Origin: Lysobacteraceae bacterium 2PB
GTDB taxonomy: Bacteria > Pseudomonadota > Gammaproteobacteria > Xanthomonadales > Xanthomonadaceae
Length of the DNA stretch: 64,000 bases
NCBI GenBank assembly: GCA_005502915.1
Contig: SCMT01000008.1
Span: forward strand, 62,001-126,000
Direction of reading: 5' to 3'
Shown one piece after another: positions 41,959-53,369 of the stretch. Numbering within the stretch: the first letter of the stretch is position 1; each line of letters starts with the position of its first letter. Below the pieces are notes generated by a model that searched no databases, was not told the DNA's origin, and was given only the letters and a program-made list of their open reading frames with translations. Position numbers and translations under genes: made by a program.

Positions 41959-44900
41959 TCGGCCTCACCGATTCGAGTTCGAGCAGCGAGAACACGTTGC
42001 GCATGAGCTCGTTCTCCTGGTACGGCTTGCCGAGGTAGCGGTCGACGCCGATATCCATCGCGCGCTGGCGATGCTTGTCGCCGGTACGCGAGGTGATCAT
42101 GATGATCGGCACCTTCGCGAGGCGGGGTTCGGCCTTCATCGCGGTCGCCAGCTCGTAGCCGTCCATGCGCGGCATTTCGATGTCGAGCAGCATCAGGTCG
42201 GGCACGCGTTCGGCCATGCGCTCCAGCGCATCCAGACCGTCCTTCGCGGTGATGACCTCGAAGTTGTTGCGCTCCAGCACGCGGCCGGTGACCTTGCGCA
42301 TGGTGATCGAATCGTCGACCACCATGACCAGCGGCACCGGACGCTCCTCGACGGGCGCGACCTCGATGACTTCCTCGGCAGCCAGCGCGGCCTGGCGGCG
42401 CACCAGCGGCGCGACGTCCAGGATCACCACGACGGAGCCGTCGCCCATGATCGTGGCGCCGAAGATGCCCGGGATCGACGCCACCTGCGGGCCGATCGGC
42501 TTCACCACGATTTCGCGGTTGCCGATGATCTGGTCCACGGTCACGGCGACATGCAGGTCGCCCGAACGGGTGAGCAGCAGCGGCATCTGCAGCTGGCCTT
42601 CGGCCTTCGCCGGCGCGTGGCCGAGCAGCTTGCCGAGGTCGTGCAGCACGTACTCTTCGTTGCCGTAGCGGTAGTTGGTGACGCCCTTCGCCAGTTCTTC
42701 GCGCGGGATGCGGCCGACGCCGCGCACCGAGGCGATCGGCACGGCGAAGGTGGTCTCGCCGATGAGCACGAACGCCGCCTGCGTGACCGCGAGGGTCTGC
42801 GGCAGGCGCAGGGTGAAGACGGTGCCCCTGCCCGGCTCGGAGTGGATGTCGATCGTGCCGCCGAGCTGGCGCACTTCGCTGGCCACCACATCCATGCCGA
42901 CGCCACGGCCGGCGAGACGGGTGACTTCCTCGGCGGTCGAGAAGCCCGGTTCGAAGATCAGCGCATCGAGCTGGGCGTTGGACAGCGGGACGTCCTTGCG
43001 CACCAGGCCACGGGCTTCGCCGCGGGCGCGGATCGCGGCGCGATCGAGGCCGCGGCCGTCGTCGCTGACCTGCAGCACGACTTCCGAACCTTCCTTGCGC
43101 ACCGCGATCTGCACGACGCCTTCGCTGGCCTTGCCGTTCGCGGTACGCACGTCGGGCATTTCGAGGCCATGCGCGACCGAGTTGCGGAGCATGTGCTCCA
43201 GCGGCGCGGTCATGCGCTCCAGCACGTTGCGGTCGAGTTCGCCCTGGGCGCCGTCGAGCCGCAGCTGGACCTGCTTGCCGGTGTCGCTCGCGGCCTGGCG
43301 CAGCACGCGACGCAGGCGCGGCACCACGGTGTCGAACGGCACCATGCGGGTGCGCATCAGACCTTCCTGCAGTTCCGAGCTCACGCGCGACTGCTGCAGG
43401 AGCAGGGTTTCGTACTGCTGGGTCAGGTCGTCCAGCGTGGTCTGCAGGCTGCCCAGGTCGGCCGAGGTTTCGACCAGCGCGCGGGACAGCTGCTGCAGGT
43501 TGGAGAAGCGGTCGAGCTCGAGCGGGTCGAAGTTGCTTTCGACTTCCTCGCCAGCACGCTGGTAGCGCGCGATGATCTGCGCTTCGGTTTCGATTTCCAG
43601 GCGGCGCAGCTGGTCGCGCAGACGGGTGTTGGTCTGCTCCATTTCCGCGGTGGCGGCGCGGAACGCACCGAGCTGCTGTTCCAGGCGCGAACGGTAGATC
43701 GCGACTTCGCCCGCGTAGTTCACCAGGCGATCGAGCAGTTCGGCGCGGACGCGGACCTGTTCCTGCGTGCCGCGCAGCGCGGCGTCCTCGTCGGCGCCGG
43801 TCGACGCTTCGAGTGGCGTGGACAACGGACGCAGGCCGGTGGCGGGACGCGGCGCGACGGTCTGCAGCGGCGCGGGCTCGGCGGCGACGGCATCGGCGAC
43901 CGGCGCGGTCGCCGAGGCATCGTCGGCGAAGACCGGTGCAGCCTCGACCCTGGCCTCGACAGGCGCCTCGGTGCGGGTGTCTGCGACAGCTTCGATCGCC
44001 TCCTGAACCGGCACGGCCACGGCCTCTTCGACCACGCTGTCCACGACCGGCGGCACTGCGGCCGGGGCATCGACCGGCAGCGTGTATTCACGACCCTTGG
44101 CGCGCGCATCGAAGGCTTCGATCAACGCATCCGGCATCGAGATCGCGCGGCGGTCGCCGACGCGGGTGACCATCGTGTGCAGGCGGTCGAAACCGCGCTC
44201 CAGCAGCGGGATGTCCTGGCGACCGAGCTGGGTGCGATGTTCGGCCGCCGCTTCGAGCAGGGACTCCATCGCATGGCCGAGCTCGCCGATCGGCATGATG
44301 CCGGCCATGCGCGCACCGCCCTTGAGCGTGTGCAGGTCGCGCTGCAGGCCACCGATGACTTCGCGCTCGTCCGGGCTTTCGCGCAGGCGGACCAGCAGCT
44401 GGTCGGAATGGTCGAGCAGGTCGCGGCCTTCCTCGACGAAGATGTCGACGAGGTCTTCGTCGAGATCGTCCATGTCGAGGGCTTCGTCGGGATCGACCGA
44501 TGCCTTGCCGAGCATCGCGGCGACCGCTGCGGCAGCGGCGGTGCCGCCGACCGCGATCGCGGGCACCTCGACGGCAGGCGAAGCAGCCGCTTCCTCGATG
44601 AGCGCGGCTTCCTCCGGCACGAACGGCGTGTCGACGTGACCGACCGTTTCCGGCGCTTCAGCCAGACGGCGCTCGGCATCGAGCAGCTCGGCTTCGAGGC
44701 GCTCGGCTTCGAGGCGCTCGGCTTCGAGGCGCTCGGCTTCGAGGCGCTCGGCTTCGAGGCGTTCGGCTTCGAGGCGTTCGGCTTCGAGGCGTTCGGCTTC
44801 GAGGCGTTCGGCTTCGAGGCGTTCGGCTTCGAGACGTTCGGCTTCGAGACGTTCGGCTTCGAGACGTTCGGCTTCGAGACGTTCGGCTTCGAGGCGTTCG

Positions 44901-47900
44901 GCTTCGAGGCGTTCGGCTTCGAGGCGTTCGGCTTCGAGGCGTTCGGCTTCGAGGCGTTCGGCTTCGAGGCGTTCGGCTTCGAGGCGTTCGGCTTCGAGGC
45001 GTTCGGTGTCGCCACCCACCGCTTCGGCCTGTTCGGCCGCAGCACGCTCGGCCTCGAAGGATTCCATCATCGCCAGCAGGCGCGCGGTGTCGTCGACATC
45101 GCTGGTGGTCGCCACCGGCTCGGGCGCCGGCGGCGCGACGGGCATCGCGCTCGACGGGTTGCTCATCTCGCCCAGCAGGCGGGCGAGCTCGGCTTCCGCC
45201 GAGGCGTCGAGGGCGAGATCCGGGAAGGACACGGACGGCGACGGGGCCGCCGGCGCTTCGGCCGGCACTTCCAGCGCGGCAGACGGGGCGTCGAAATGAC
45301 CGTATGCGCTGAGATCCAGCTCGGTCAGTTCGATGCCGACATCGGTCGGTGCGGTTTCGGCGTCGAACGGCAGCGGCTCGTCGACCGGCGCCAGCGGACG
45401 GGACTCCGGCAAGGCATCGCGCAGCGCCACGAATCGTGCGGCCAGGCTGTCGCAGCGCGGCACGCGGCCACCGGCGCTGGACAGCGCATCGATGGTGCTG
45501 CGCACGCGGCCGGCCAACTCGCCGATCGCATCGACGGCTTCCGGCTCGGCCAGGCCGCCGGACGCGAGCAGGCGACGCACATAGCCCTCGGCGGGCGTCA
45601 GCGCATCGGTGATCGCCGGCACTTCGGTCATCGCGAAGGCGCCGTTCATGGTGTGGATCGCGCGGACCAGCGGCTCGTCGGCGGCGGTCGGCATGACGCG
45701 CGCGCGCTCCAGCCAGCGCTCGATCGTGCCGAGATGGCCACCGACTTCGGCCTGCAGGATCTCGAACAGGACGGCGTCGACGCTGACCGGAATGCCGTCG
45801 TCGACCGCTTCCGGCTGGATCGCATCCGCGACGACCGACTCGACCGGCGCTTCCACCGGGCTATCCGCTTCGGGCGCGGCATCGATGGCATCGACGGCGA
45901 CGGCAGCAGGCGCGGCAGCCAGCGCGAACGCGGCGGCGGACGGCATCACCTCTTCGCCCCCGGCGATGCGATCGGCCATGGCCTCCATCGCGGCGAGGTT
46001 GACGTTGACCAGGCCGTCGCCGGCCAGCGCGGCGTGCAGCTGCGGCAACGTGTTGCAGGCGTGATCGACCATCGCGATCACCGGCGGCGTGGCCGGACGC
46101 AGGCCATCACGCACCTTGTTCAGCATGTTCTCGATCTTCCAGCTGAACTCGCCCAGGGTCTTGGCGCCGACGAGGCGACCGCTGCCCTTGAGGGTGTGGA
46201 AGACGCGGCGGACCGGCTGCAGGCGCTCGACGTTGTTCGGATCGGCCTTCCAGGCCGGCAGCAGCTGGCCGAGGTTGGCGATCTCTTCTTCGAATTCCTC
46301 GAGGAAGATCTCGCGGATTTCATCGTCGATGTCGTCGCTGGTGGTATCGAAGCCGGCGGAGACCGGCGCGACCGCGACCATCGGCACCTCGGCGGCGGCA
46401 GGCGCCGGAGCGGCCACGGGCGGCGCGGCTTCGACATGCGTTGCCTCGGCGGGCGCAGCTTCGACCGACGGGGTCTCGAGCGTTGCGGCTTCGAGAGAGA
46501 TGGCTTCGAGAACCAGGCTGTCCGCGTAGGACGCGTCCATCGCAGGCGCTTCGGGCTCCGGCGAGACCGGCGTTTCGGCGACGGCGTCCAGCTCGAGGGA
46601 TTCGAGCGCGATGGATTCGAGGGAAATGGATTCGACCGACCCGGATTCGAGCGGGCTCGATGCCGTCGGGGCCTCTTCGGCAGCCGGTTCGACCGCCTGC
46701 TCGGCGGCAGGACGCGATTCGGCCGGCGGCGTTGCGAACTGCGACGCCCAGAGCAGCGGACGCGGCGGCGGCGCGACCGGCGGTGGCGCGACCGGCGGTG
46801 GCGCGGCCATCGGCGGCTCGACGGCCGGCGGAACGTCGACATCCTTCGCGACAGGTTCGGGCACGGCAGGCTCGGGCACGGCCGCGACCGGCTCCGGCGC
46901 AGGCGCCTGGACCGGCACCTCGGCGGGCGCCGCCGCAGACGGCGCAACCTCGGCGCGCGGGCGCTCGGCCGGAAGGGGCCAGTAGCCCAGCGTTTCGAGG
47001 CTGTTGCGGGTGATGTCGAGGATGTCGTCGCGGTTCGAGCGCTGTTCGCGCAGCGCTTCGAGGTAGTACTCGACGCTGGCCAGCGCGTCCGCGAAGGTAT
47101 CGAGCTGGCGGCTGTTCGGGATGCGATGGCGATCGAGCAGTTCGATCTCGGTGTACAAGCGCACGCCGTCGAGGTACTGCGCCGGCACCGGCAGTTCGAG
47201 GATGTTCAGCGCGCCGGAGACATCGCTCAGGAGCTTGGGCACCTGTTCGAGCTCGGCGTGGCTCCAGCTGGTTTCGACGAAGGCGACGAAGGCCTGGCGG
47301 GCCGCCGCGAAGTTCGCGATCGCCTCGCGCACCAGCACGTCCAGCACCTTGCGGGCTTCGGCGTTGGCGAGGTCTTCCTCGGTGTCGGCGCCGTCGCCGC
47401 TGGCCAGGCGCGCGACCTGGTCGTCCAGCGAGGCATCGACATAAAGCAGCGCTCCGGCGACTTCCAGCAGCACGGACTCGTCGGCCTTGCGCTTGCCGTC
47501 GACGATCTCCTGCACGGCGTCGCGCTGCTGCTGCACGAGGCTGCGCGCGAGACCCAGGCCGAGCATGCCGAGGGTGTCGGACACGCGCTGCAGGGCTTCG
47601 GCCTGCGGCTGGAGGGCGAGCGGATCGCGCTGGCCGGTACGCAGGTAGAGGTCCAGCTCGTCCTTCACGCGCAGCAGGTCTTCCTTCACCGCACCGGCGA
47701 CCGTGTCGAGCAGCGAACGGTTGCGGCCGGCGACGCTGCCGCGCGCGTGGTCGAGTTCGGATTCGGTCGGCTTCAGCGCCTCGAGGTCGAAGACCTCGCG
47801 CAGCTTGGCCAGCGAGGCATGCGCCGAGTCGCTGTTGGCGACGTGGAACAGCAGCTGGCGGGTCGGTTCCAGCGCGGCATCGGCGCGCGGCGTGTCGTAG

Positions 47901-48664
47901 CCGGACGGCGCGAAGATCCCGCGCGCCTCGCGTTCGACGCTGGCGAAGGCCTGGCGCAGGCCCGGAGTGGCGGCGATGGCGTTGTCGCGCAGCGCCTCGG
48001 CGACCATCGCGGCCACCCAGAACATGCGGCGCTGCGGCTCGTCGGCGGTGCGCGCGAGCAGCGCGTCGGCAGCGAACTGCAGGCCTTGGGCGTCGACGGG
48101 ACTGCCCTGCTCCGGCCAGCCCTGCATGGCGTCACGCAGGCGCAGCAGGAAGGGCGATGCCTCCTGGCCACGACTGGCTGGCGCCGCAGCGGGCGCGCGC
48201 GGCAGCGATTCCGGCAGGGCGCGATCGAGGTCGGGATTGAACAGCACGCTCTCGCTGAGGCCCGACTCGCCGCGCGCGGCGCGCAGCTCGTTGAGCATCG
48301 GCAGCAGGACGATCGAGATTTCCTTGTGGCCGCTCTGCAGGCGTTCCAGGTAGTCGGGCAGCAGCACCGCGCCGCGCATCAGCGCGGAGCAGGCGGCATC
48401 GCGATCCGAGACCCCGCCTTCGCGCAGGGCATTGGACAGGTGTTCCATTTCCTCGGCGACCATCGCCGGCGCGTAGAGCTCGACCATGCGCAGGGTGCCT
48501 TGCACCTGGTGCAGCAGGTCGGCGCAGACGCGCATGCGGCCGGTGTCCGCCGGATCGTCGGCGAAGCCTTCGATCTCGACGCCGACCTGACGCAAGGTCT
48601 CGTCGAGTTCCGGTTTGACCCAGCCCAGGACGCTGTGTTCGATGGCCTGATGGAGTGCGCTCAT
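41951..48664 (-). CDS. chpA: ChpA/PilL multi-Hpt hybrid chemosensory kinase
   Basis: 2237 residues, the central kinase of the type IV pilus Chp system. Hpt-type domains carry His823 ([10 protein letters not shown]), His1004 ([10 protein letters not shown]) and His1445 (HTLKGGARM), after degenerate N-terminal Hpt-like segments. Between the second and third lies a 105-residue tandem repeat (about 1222-1327). The CheA core follows: dimerisation, HATPase ([47 protein letters not shown]), CheW domain ([20 protein letters not shown]) and a C-terminal receiver with Asp2161 in [13 protein letters not shown]. Pro/Ala/Glu-rich linkers separate the domains. It probably controls pilus extension and retraction through PilG/PilH. 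Confidence 0.96.
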   Translation of the reverse strand: MSALHQAIEHSVLGWVKPELDETLRQVGVEIEGFADDPADTGRMRVCADLLHQVQGTLRMVELYAPAMVAEEMEHLSNALREGGVSDRDAACSALMRGAVLLPDYLERLQSGHKEISIVLLPMLNELRAARGESGLSESVLFNPDLDRALPESLPRAPAAAPASRGQEASPFLLRLRDAMQGWPEQGSPVDAQGLQFAADALLARTADEPQRRMFWVAAMVAEALRDNAIAATPGLRQAFASVEREARGIFAPSGYDTPRADAALEPTRQLLFHVANSDSAHASLAKLREVFDLEALKPTESELDHARGSVAGRNRSLLDTVAGAVKEDLLRVKDELDLYLRTGQRDPLALQPQAEALQRVSDTLGMLGLGLARSLVQQQRDAVQEIVDGKRKADESVLLEVAGALLYVDASLDDQVARLASGDGADTEEDLANAEARKVLDVLVREAIANFAAARQAFVAFVETSWSHAELEQVPKLLSDVSGALNILELPVPAQYLDGVRLYTEIELLDRHRIPNSRQLDTFADALASVEYYLEALREQRSNRDDILDITRNSLETLGYWPLPAERPRAEVAPSAAAPAEVPVQAPAPEPVAAVPEPAVPEPVAKDVDVPPAVEPPMAAPPPVAPPPVAPPPRPLLWASQFATPPAESRPAAEQAVEPAAEEAPTASSPLESGSVESISLESIALESLELDAVAETPVSPEPEAPAMDASYADSLVLEAISLEAATLETPSVEAAPAEATHVEAAPPVAAPAPAAAEVPMVAVAPVSAGFDTTSDDIDDEIREIFLEEFEEEIANLGQLLPAWKADPNNVERLQPVRRVFHTLKGSGRLVGAKTLGEFSWKIENMLNKVRDGLRPATPPVIAMVDHACNTLPQLHAALAGDGLVNVNLAAMEAMADRIAGGEEVMPSAAAFALAAAPAAVAVDAIDAAPEADSPVEAPVESVVADAIQPEAVDDGIPVSVDAVLFEILQAEVGGHLGTIERWLERARVMPTAADEPLVRAIHTMNGAFAMTEVPAITDALTPAEGYVRRLLASGGLAEPEAVDAIGELAGRVRSTIDALSSAGGRVPRCDSLAARFVALRDALPESRPLAPVDEPLPFDAETAPTDVGIELTELDLSAYGHFDAPSAALEVPAEAPAAPSPSVSFPDLALDASAEAELARLLGEMSNPSSAMPVAPPAPEPVATTSDVDDTARLLAMMESFEAERAAAEQAEAVGGDTERLEAERLEAERLEAERLEAERLEAERLEAERLEAERLEAERLEAERLEAERLEAERLEAERLEAERLEAERLEAERLEAERLEAERLEAERLEAERLEAERLEAELLDAERRLAEAPETVGHVDTPFVPEEAALIEEAAASPAVEVPAIAVGGTAAAAAVAAMLGKASVDPDEALDMDDLDEDLVDIFVEEGRDLLDHSDQLLVRLRESPDEREVIGGLQRDLHTLKGGARMAGIMPIGELGHAMESLLEAAAEHRTQLGRQDIPLLERGFDRLHTMVTRVGDRRAISMPDALIEAFDARAKGREYTLPVDAPAAVPPVVDSVVEEAVAVPVQEAIEAVADTRTEAPVEARVEAAPVFADDASATAPVADAVAAEPAPLQTVAPRPATGLRPLSTPLEASTGADEDAALRGTQEQVRVRAELLDRLVNYAGEVAIYRSRLEQQLGAFRAATAEMEQTNTRLRDQLRRLEIETEAQIIARYQRAGEEVESNFDPLELDRFSNLQQLSRALVETSADLGSLQTTLDDLTQQYETLLLQQSRVSSELQEGLMRTRMVPFDTVVPRLRRVLRQAASDTGKQVQLRLDGAQGELDRNVLERMTAPLEHMLRNSVAHGLEMPDVRTANGKASEGVVQIAVRKEGSEVVLQVSDDGRGLDRAAIRARGEARGLVRKDVPLSNAQLDALIFEPGFSTAEEVTRLAGRGVGMDVVASEVRQLGGTIDIHSEPGRGTVFTLRLPQTLAVTQAAFVLIGETTFAVPIASVRGVGRIPREELAKGVTNYRYGNEEYVLHDLGKLLGHAPAKAEGQLQMPLLLTRSGDLHVAVTVDQIIGNREIVVKPIGPQVASIPGIFGATIMGDGSVVVILDVAPLVRRQAALAAEEVIEVAPVEERPVPLVMVVDDSITMRKVTGRVLERNNFEVITAKDGLDALERMAERVPDLMLLDIEMPRMDGYELATAMKAEPRLAKVPIIMITSRTGDKHRQRAMDIGVDRYLGKPYQENELMRNVFSLLELESVRPNG
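44686..45000 (-). repeat. chpA: 21 tandem 15-bp repeats coding for LEAER in chpA
   Basis: Twenty-one uninterrupted units of GCTTCGAGGCGTTCG-type sequence (minus-strand product L-E-A-E-R). Units fall into blocks of identical sequence in + strand order: five with GCTCGG, four with GTTCGG...GAGGC, four with GTTCGG...GAGAC, then eight with GTTCGG...GAGGC. Identical neighbours point to recent slippage or unequal crossover. The charged repeat (Glu/Arg i, i+3/i+4) should form a long rigid single alpha-helix or coiled coil of about 105 residues (about 16 nm). Copy number probably varies between strains. Confidence 0.97.
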
Positions 48665-48757
48665 CGGGCGCCTCCACCGGCACGCACGCGCCGGGGTTCA
48701 AGGTGGCAGGGGTTTCGGATCATGTCGCCAGTGCTCCGCACCTTTGGAGTCGGGCCG

Positions 48758-50785
48758 TCAGGCCGGCAGCTTGAAGTCGGCGACCGAACGGCGCAGATCC
48801 GCCGCCAGTTGCGCCAGGTTTCCGATCGACGCGGCGGTCTGGTTCGCACCCTGCGAGGTCTGCGCGGTAATCGACTGAATGGTGGTCATCGTCTGGGTGA
48901 TGTCGGTCGCCGCTGCGGACTGCTGCTGCGCCGCGCTGGAGATGCCGCGAATCAGGCCCGCGAGCGTGTTCGACACCGTTTCGATCTCGCCCAGCGCGGT
49001 ACCCGCGTCCTCGGCCAGTCGCGCACCCGCGACCACTTCGGAGGTCGTCTGTTCCATCGAGCTCACCGCTTCGTTGGTGTCGGCCTGAATGGTCTGCACC
49101 AGCGCTTCGATTCGCTTGGTCGCGTTCGAGGTGCGTTCCGCGAGTCGCTGCACTTCGTCCGCCACCACCGCGAAGCCGCGGCCCGCTTCACCCGCCGAGG
49201 CCGCCTGGATGGCCGCGTTCAGCGCGAGGATGTTCGTCTGTTCCGAAATGTCGTTGATGAGTTCCACGATCGAACCGATTTCCTGGGAGCTTTCGCCCAG
49301 TCGCTTGATTCGCTTCGAGGTTTCCTGGATCTGGCCGCGGATCGAGTCCATGCCCACGATCGTCTGGCGCACGACGCCGGCGCCCTTGGTCGCGATTTCC
49401 ACGGAGCGCTGCGCCACGTCCGCCGATTCGGCGGAGTTGCGCGACACCTGGTTGATCGAGGTCGCGATTTCGTTGATGCGGTTGGTGGCGGTGTCGATCT
49501 GCTGGGCCTGGTGTTCCGCGGCCTCGGCCAGATGCATGGCGGTCGCCTGCGTTTCCTGGGCGCTCGACGCCACCTGCACCGAGGTGTCGTTGATCGTCTG
49601 CACCAGGCTGCGCAGCTGTTCGACCGCGAAGTTGATCGAGTCCGCGATCGCGCCGGTCATGTCCTCGGTCACGGTCGCCTTCACGGTGAGGTCGCCTTCC
49701 GCGAGCGAACCCATTTCGTCCAGCAGGCGCATGATCGCCTCCTGGTTACGATTGTTGAGTTCCATCGAGCTCTCGTACCGGCGGCGCTGCGCGCGGTTCA
49801 GCGAGACCACCAGGAAGAGGATCGAGATCGCCGCCAGCAGGCCGGAGATCACGCTGATCGGCAGGCTGCCGATGCCGAACATGTTGCTGCCTTCACCGGA
49901 CGAGCTGAACGCGGTGAACGCGCTGAAGAGCTTCACGCTGTCGTCGAGCAGGCGGTTCGAACCGGTGGTCAGGTCGGTCGCTGCGGTCTGCGCGCGGAAC
50001 AGCTTGTCGGACGATTCGACGATGGCGTCGAGGTCCTTCTTCATCTCCACCCACAGCGTGGTGGCCTGGTTCAGCGTCGCCAGCGCGGTGGCGTTGGTGA
50101 GCTTCTGCACGCCCATCGCCTGGTCGCCTTCGCGCAGGCCATTGAGCACCTGGGCGAACACGCCGGCGTCGCGGACGAGCCGCTCGCCGGCCACCGATGC
50201 GCCGGTGCCGCCTGCGCGCATTTCCGCGACGCTCTTGGCCATCGACGCCGCGAGCACCGACTGGCGCACCGCCATGAACACCTGCGACGGCGCCGAACCG
50301 GTGGACGACATCGCGCGGCCCATTTCGTCGAGCTGCGCCTGCAGCTGCGGGACGCGGTCGGTGAAGTTCTTCGCGTTGCCGGCCAGCGCGAGGACCGCGC
50401 TCTCCGAGGCGAGGATCTGGTCGGCGCTCTTGCCCATCGGCACCCAGGTCGCGGTCGCCGCGCCGATCGGACCGGACACGTCCATCGCGCTGCCGAAGCG
50501 ATCGTTGAGCAGCTTCACGTCGGCTTCGATCTGCGCCTTGGTGGCACGGACCGCCTTGAAGGCCGCCGCGTCGCCGTTGACCGCCTCTCGGCTCTGGTTC
50601 GCAAGCTTCTGCGAATTCACCTGCAGGTTCGAGGCCGCGGTGTTCGCCCCGCCGAACCGCGCCGTCTTGTACAGCGCGTAACCGGTGTTGCCCGCGAAGA
50701 CGAGCAGCGAGACGACCAGGACCCACAACCACAGGGAAGTGCTCTGGGCGCGGCCTTTGCCGGCGGTGTCCATCGGAGTGCTCAT
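48758..50785 (-). CDS. pilJ: PilJ, methyl-accepting protein of the Pil-Chp system
   Basis: 675 residues. Membrane segments about 19-38 ([20 protein letters not shown]) and about 310-332 ([20 protein letters not shown]) enclose a PilJ-type helical periplasmic domain with two type IV pili methyl-accepting domain repeats. A HAMP-like stretch ([20 protein letters not shown]) and a long signalling coiled coil follow, with the hairpin tip [20 protein letters not shown] and [20 protein letters not shown]. It senses retracted pilin or surface contact in Pseudomonas. The gene is 53 bp downstream of pilI and 93 bp upstream of chpA. Confidence 0.96.
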   Translation of the reverse strand: MSTPMDTAGKGRAQSTSLWLWVLVVSLLVFAGNTGYALYKTARFGGANTAASNLQVNSQKLANQSREAVNGDAAAFKAVRATKAQIEADVKLLNDRFGSAMDVSGPIGAATATWVPMGKSADQILASESAVLALAGNAKNFTDRVPQLQAQLDEMGRAMSSTGSAPSQVFMAVRQSVLAASMAKSVAEMRAGGTGASVAGERLVRDAGVFAQVLNGLREGDQAMGVQKLTNATALATLNQATTLWVEMKKDLDAIVESSDKLFRAQTAATDLTTGSNRLLDDSVKLFSAFTAFSSSGEGSNMFGIGSLPISVISGLLAAISILFLVVSLNRAQRRRYESSMELNNRNQEAIMRLLDEMGSLAEGDLTVKATVTEDMTGAIADSINFAVEQLRSLVQTINDTSVQVASSAQETQATAMHLAEAAEHQAQQIDTATNRINEIATSINQVSRNSAESADVAQRSVEIATKGAGVVRQTIVGMDSIRGQIQETSKRIKRLGESSQEIGSIVELINDISEQTNILALNAAIQAASAGEAGRGFAVVADEVQRLAERTSNATKRIEALVQTIQADTNEAVSSMEQTTSEVVAGARLAEDAGTALGEIETVSNTLAGLIRGISSAAQQQSAAATDITQTMTTIQSITAQTSQGANQTAASIGNLAQLAADLRRSVADFKLPA

Positions 50786-50838
50786 GGTTCTAGCCTCGAT
50801 CTACGTTGTTTTAACTGATGCTGTGAATGGGCGTGCCG

Positions 50839-51441
50839 TCAGACGGCGGCATGACGGAATTCTGGGGTGCGGACGAGACGGTCGAGGCTGAACACGCCCC
50901 AGACATCCTCCGCCACCCGGTAGGCGCGTTCGATCAGTCCGGAGTAGCGGCCTTCGGCCACGCCTTCGGCGTCGACCAGCTGCTCCTCCATGAAGGAACG
51001 CTGGCCGTAGAGTTCGTCGATGGTCACGGCGACGTCGCCGCCCGGCTGGCGCAGCACCATGACCTTCTGGTGGCCTTCGTGGATGACCGAGCGCGCGCCT
51101 TCGAGGAACTGCTTGAGGTCGACCACCGGCAGCAGGTTGCTGCGCACGTTGGCGACGCCGAGCATCCACGGCTGCGCGCCGGGCACCGGGGTGATCTGCG
51201 GGACGGTGATGATTTCGGCCACGGCCTCGTAGTTCGAGACCAGGCGATGGCGACCGATGCGGTAGCCGATGCCGCGCCACAGGCCGGCGGCCTGCAGCTG
51301 CTCGGGCAGGCCCGCGACGTGCGCCAGGCTGCGCCGCTCGTATTCGGCGAGCGTGTCGAAGGCATCCACCGTCGGCATGGCCGGCGGGGCGATGTCGCCC
51401 TCGGACGGCGGGCCGTCGATGTCCAGATCCTCTGCGCTCAT
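50839..51441 (-). CDS. pilI: PilI, CheW-like adaptor
   Basis: 200 residues. A CheW domain (about 55-190): GYRIGRHRLVSNYEAVAEII, PWMLGVANVRSNLLPVVDLK and VAVTIDELYGQRSFMEEQLV. The N-terminal 50 residues are acidic and Pro-rich. It couples PilJ to ChpA. It overlaps pilH by 4 bp and so is translated with it. Confidence 0.94.
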   Translation of the reverse strand: MSAEDLDIDGPPSEGDIAPPAMPTVDAFDTLAEYERRSLAHVAGLPEQLQAAGLWRGIGYRIGRHRLVSNYEAVAEIITVPQITPVPGAQPWMLGVANVRSNLLPVVDLKQFLEGARSVIHEGHQKVMVLRQPGGDVAVTIDELYGQRSFMEEQLVDAEGVAEGRYSGLIERAYRVAEDVWGVFSLDRLVRTPEFRHAAV

Positions 51442-51809
51442 GTCCCGTTCCCCAGGAGTTGGTCGATCCGCGCGATCAGGGCGTCCTCGTTCGGCGGCTT
51501 GACGATGTAGTCCCGCGCGCCCTGGCGCATGCCCCAGGCGCGGTCGGTGTCCATGCCCTTGGTGCTGACGATCAGCACCGGGATGTGCTTGGTCGACGAT
51601 TCGCGGGTGATCGCGCGCGTCGCCTGGAAGCCGTTCATCCCCGGCAGCACCACGTCCATGAGCACCACGTCCGGCAATTCCCTTTTGCAGACTTCGATGC
51701 CGTCCTCGGCGCTGGTGGATGCCAGGACCTGGTGACCGTGCTTCTCCAGCAGGCGGGTGAGCACCGCGGTGTCGGTCGGCGAATCTTCAATCAGCAGGAT
51801 ACGAGCCAT
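51438..51809 (-). CDS. pilH: PilH, single-domain response regulator
   Basis: 123 residues, receiver only. Acidic pocket IEDSPTD, phosphoacceptor Asp in VLMDVVLPGMNGFQ, Thr/Ser at VSTKG and Lys in YIVKPPNED. In the Pil-Chp system PilH opposes PilG and is linked to pilus retraction or phosphate drainage. Order pilG-pilH-pilI supports the name. It lies 18 bp downstream of pilG. Confidence 0.94.
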   Translation of the reverse strand: MARILLIEDSPTDTAVLTRLLEKHGHQVLASTSAEDGIEVCKRELPDVVLMDVVLPGMNGFQATRAITRESSTKHIPVLIVSTKGMDTDRAWGMRQGARDYIVKPPNEDALIARIDQLLGNGT

Positions 51810-51827
51810 GGTTGCCTTACCCCCCGG

Positions 51828-52229
51828 TCAGGCGTTGACGTGCGTGCGGATGGCTTCGAGCAGTTCTTCACGGGTGAATGGCTTGGTGAGGTACTGCTCG
51901 GAGCCGACGATGCGGCCACGCGCCTTGTCGAACAGGCCGTCCTTGGAGGACAGCATGATGACGGGCGTGTGCTTGAAGATCTGGTTGTTCTTGATCAGCG
52001 CGCAGGTCTGATAGCCGTCGAGGCGCGGCATCATGATGTCGACGAAGATGATCTGCGGTCGCTGGTCGGCGATCTTGGCCAGTGCCTCGAAACCGTCGGT
52101 CGCGGTCACCACTTCGGCCCCCTCGCGCTTGAGCAGGGTCTCGGCGGTGCGCCGGATGGTCTTCGAGTCGTCGATCACCATCACCCGCAAACCCTGCAGG
52201 CCTCCGGCGGAATTCTCGTCTTGCGTCAT
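51828..52229 (-). CDS. pilG: PilG, single-domain response regulator
   Basis: 133 residues from ATG 52229; the longer open frame to 52283 is rejected because MTQDENSAGGLQGLRVMVID is the family-like start. Receiver motifs: VIDDSKTIRRTAETLL, phosphoacceptor Asp in IIFVDIMMPRLDGYQ, LSSKDG, and YLTKPFTREEL. PilG promotes pilus extension and, through FimV/CyaB in Pseudomonas, signalling. It is first in the operon, with a promoter candidate at 52293-52323. Confidence 0.94.
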   Translation of the reverse strand: MTQDENSAGGLQGLRVMVIDDSKTIRRTAETLLKREGAEVVTATDGFEALAKIADQRPQIIFVDIMMPRLDGYQTCALIKNNQIFKHTPVIMLSSKDGLFDKARGRIVGSEQYLTKPFTREELLEAIRTHVNA

Positions 52230-52292
52230 CGCGTTTCCCCATGCGTCCGACACCGGGTGTCGTAGCAGCTGGTTTGCCATCATTTTCAGCCA

Positions 52293-52323
52293 CCTATATC
52301 CCAGTCTGAAGCTGGACTGTCAA
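52293..52323 (-). promoter_or_regulatory. Sigma70-like promoter candidate for the pil-chp operon
   Basis: On the minus strand a perfect -35 TTGACA (52323-52318) is followed by a 19-bp spacer and TATAGG (52298-52293) as -10, 64 bp before the pilG start. The spacer is longer than ideal. It holds a short inverted repeat, CAGTC...GACTG, which might be an operator. Only the -35 is strong. Confidence 0.5.
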
Positions 52324-52411
52324 GGTTTGTTAGCAATTTCCCGGCCAATCGCACGGCAGGTGGCATCGACTTGTTACCATCCACCCGTTCGAAGGGCGGA
52401 GAGAAGGCGGA

Positions 52412-53365
52412 ATGGCGAAGCTTGCGCGCGATGTGGTCGTGGTCATGGATCCGATCGCATCGATCAAAATTGCGAAGGACTCCACATTTGCAATGTTGCT
52501 GGAAGCCCAGCAGCGTCAGTATCGACTCTTTTACGTCACACCGGGCGGGCTGGCGATGAGTGGCGGTGCCGCGGTCGCCGAGGTCGCGCCGCTGACGGTC
52601 CGCGACGACCCTGCGGGCTGGTTCGAAATCGGACCCAAGTCACAACGTGCGCTGGGACCGGGCGACCTGATCCTGATGCGCAAGGATCCGCCGGTCGACG
52701 CCGACTTCCTGCACGACACCCACATCCTCAGCTTCGCCCAGCAGGCCGGCGCCCTGGTCGTGAACGACCCGCGCGGCCTGCGAGACCACAATGAGAAGCT
52801 GACCGCGCTGGAGTTCCCGCAGTGCTGCCCACCCACGATCGTCAGCAGGAACTCCAGTGAAATCAAGAAGTTCGTCGCGGATCACGGGGACGCCGTGCTG
52901 AAGACGCTGGACGGCATGGGCGGGCGCTCCATCTTCCGCGCCCGCGCCGGAGACCCGAACCTGAACGTGATCCTGGAGACCCTGACCGCCGGGGACCAGC
53001 ACCTGGCCATGGCCCAGCGCTACATTCCGGAGATCGTCTCCGGCGACAAGCGCATCCTGCTGATCGACGGCGTGCCCGTGGACTACTGCCTGGCGCGGAT
53101 CCCGCAGGGCGACGAGTTCCGCGGCAACCTGGCCGCCGGCGGACGCGGCGAGGGCCGCCCGCTGACCGAGCGCGACCGCTGGATCGCCGCCCAGGTCGGC
53201 CCGGAGATGAAGCGGCGCGGCATGCGCTTCGTCGGCCTGGACGTGATCGGCGACTACCTGACCGAGGTCAACGTCACCAGCCCGACCTGCATCCGCGAGC
53301 TGGACAAGCAGTTCGGCCTGAACATCGCCGGCCAGCTGTTCGACGCCCTGGAGGCGGACGCCTGA
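52412..53365 (+). CDS. gshB: Glutathione synthetase
   Basis: 317 residues, normal size. ATP-grasp enzyme joining gamma-glutamylcysteine and glycine. Family motifs: VVVMDPIASIKIAKDSTFAM at the N-terminus, LMRKDPPVDADFLHDTHILS, the ATP-grasp lysine/glycine loop VLKTLDGMGGRSIFR, and VGLDVIGDYLTEVNVTSPTC near the end. AGAAGG-type ribosome site sequence lies 6-12 bases upstream. It is divergent from the pil-chp operon. Confidence 0.97.
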   Translation: MAKLARDVVVVMDPIASIKIAKDSTFAMLLEAQQRQYRLFYVTPGGLAMSGGAAVAEVAPLTVRDDPAGWFEIGPKSQRALGPGDLILMRKDPPVDADFLHDTHILSFAQQAGALVVNDPRGLRDHNEKLTALEFPQCCPPTIVSRNSSEIKKFVADHGDAVLKTLDGMGGRSIFRARAGDPNLNVILETLTAGDQHLAMAQRYIPEIVSGDKRILLIDGVPVDYCLARIPQGDEFRGNLAAGGRGEGRPLTERDRWIAAQVGPEMKRRGMRFVGLDVIGDYLTEVNVTSPTCIRELDKQFGLNIAGQLFDALEADA

Positions 53366-53369
53366 CGCG

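Noticed and set aside
44686-45000. Regular short repeats resembling a CRISPR array
   Set aside because: The 15-bp units are directly tandem, with no unique spacers, and are in frame inside chpA; no cas genes are present.
41555-50818. A 3087-codon open frame on the plus strand, opposite chpA, chpB and pilJ
   Set aside because: It is the antisense of strongly supported genes. High GC and the codon use of Ala/Glu/Leu-rich proteins remove stops, and the 15-bp repeat keeps all frames open. The product has no recognisable domain.
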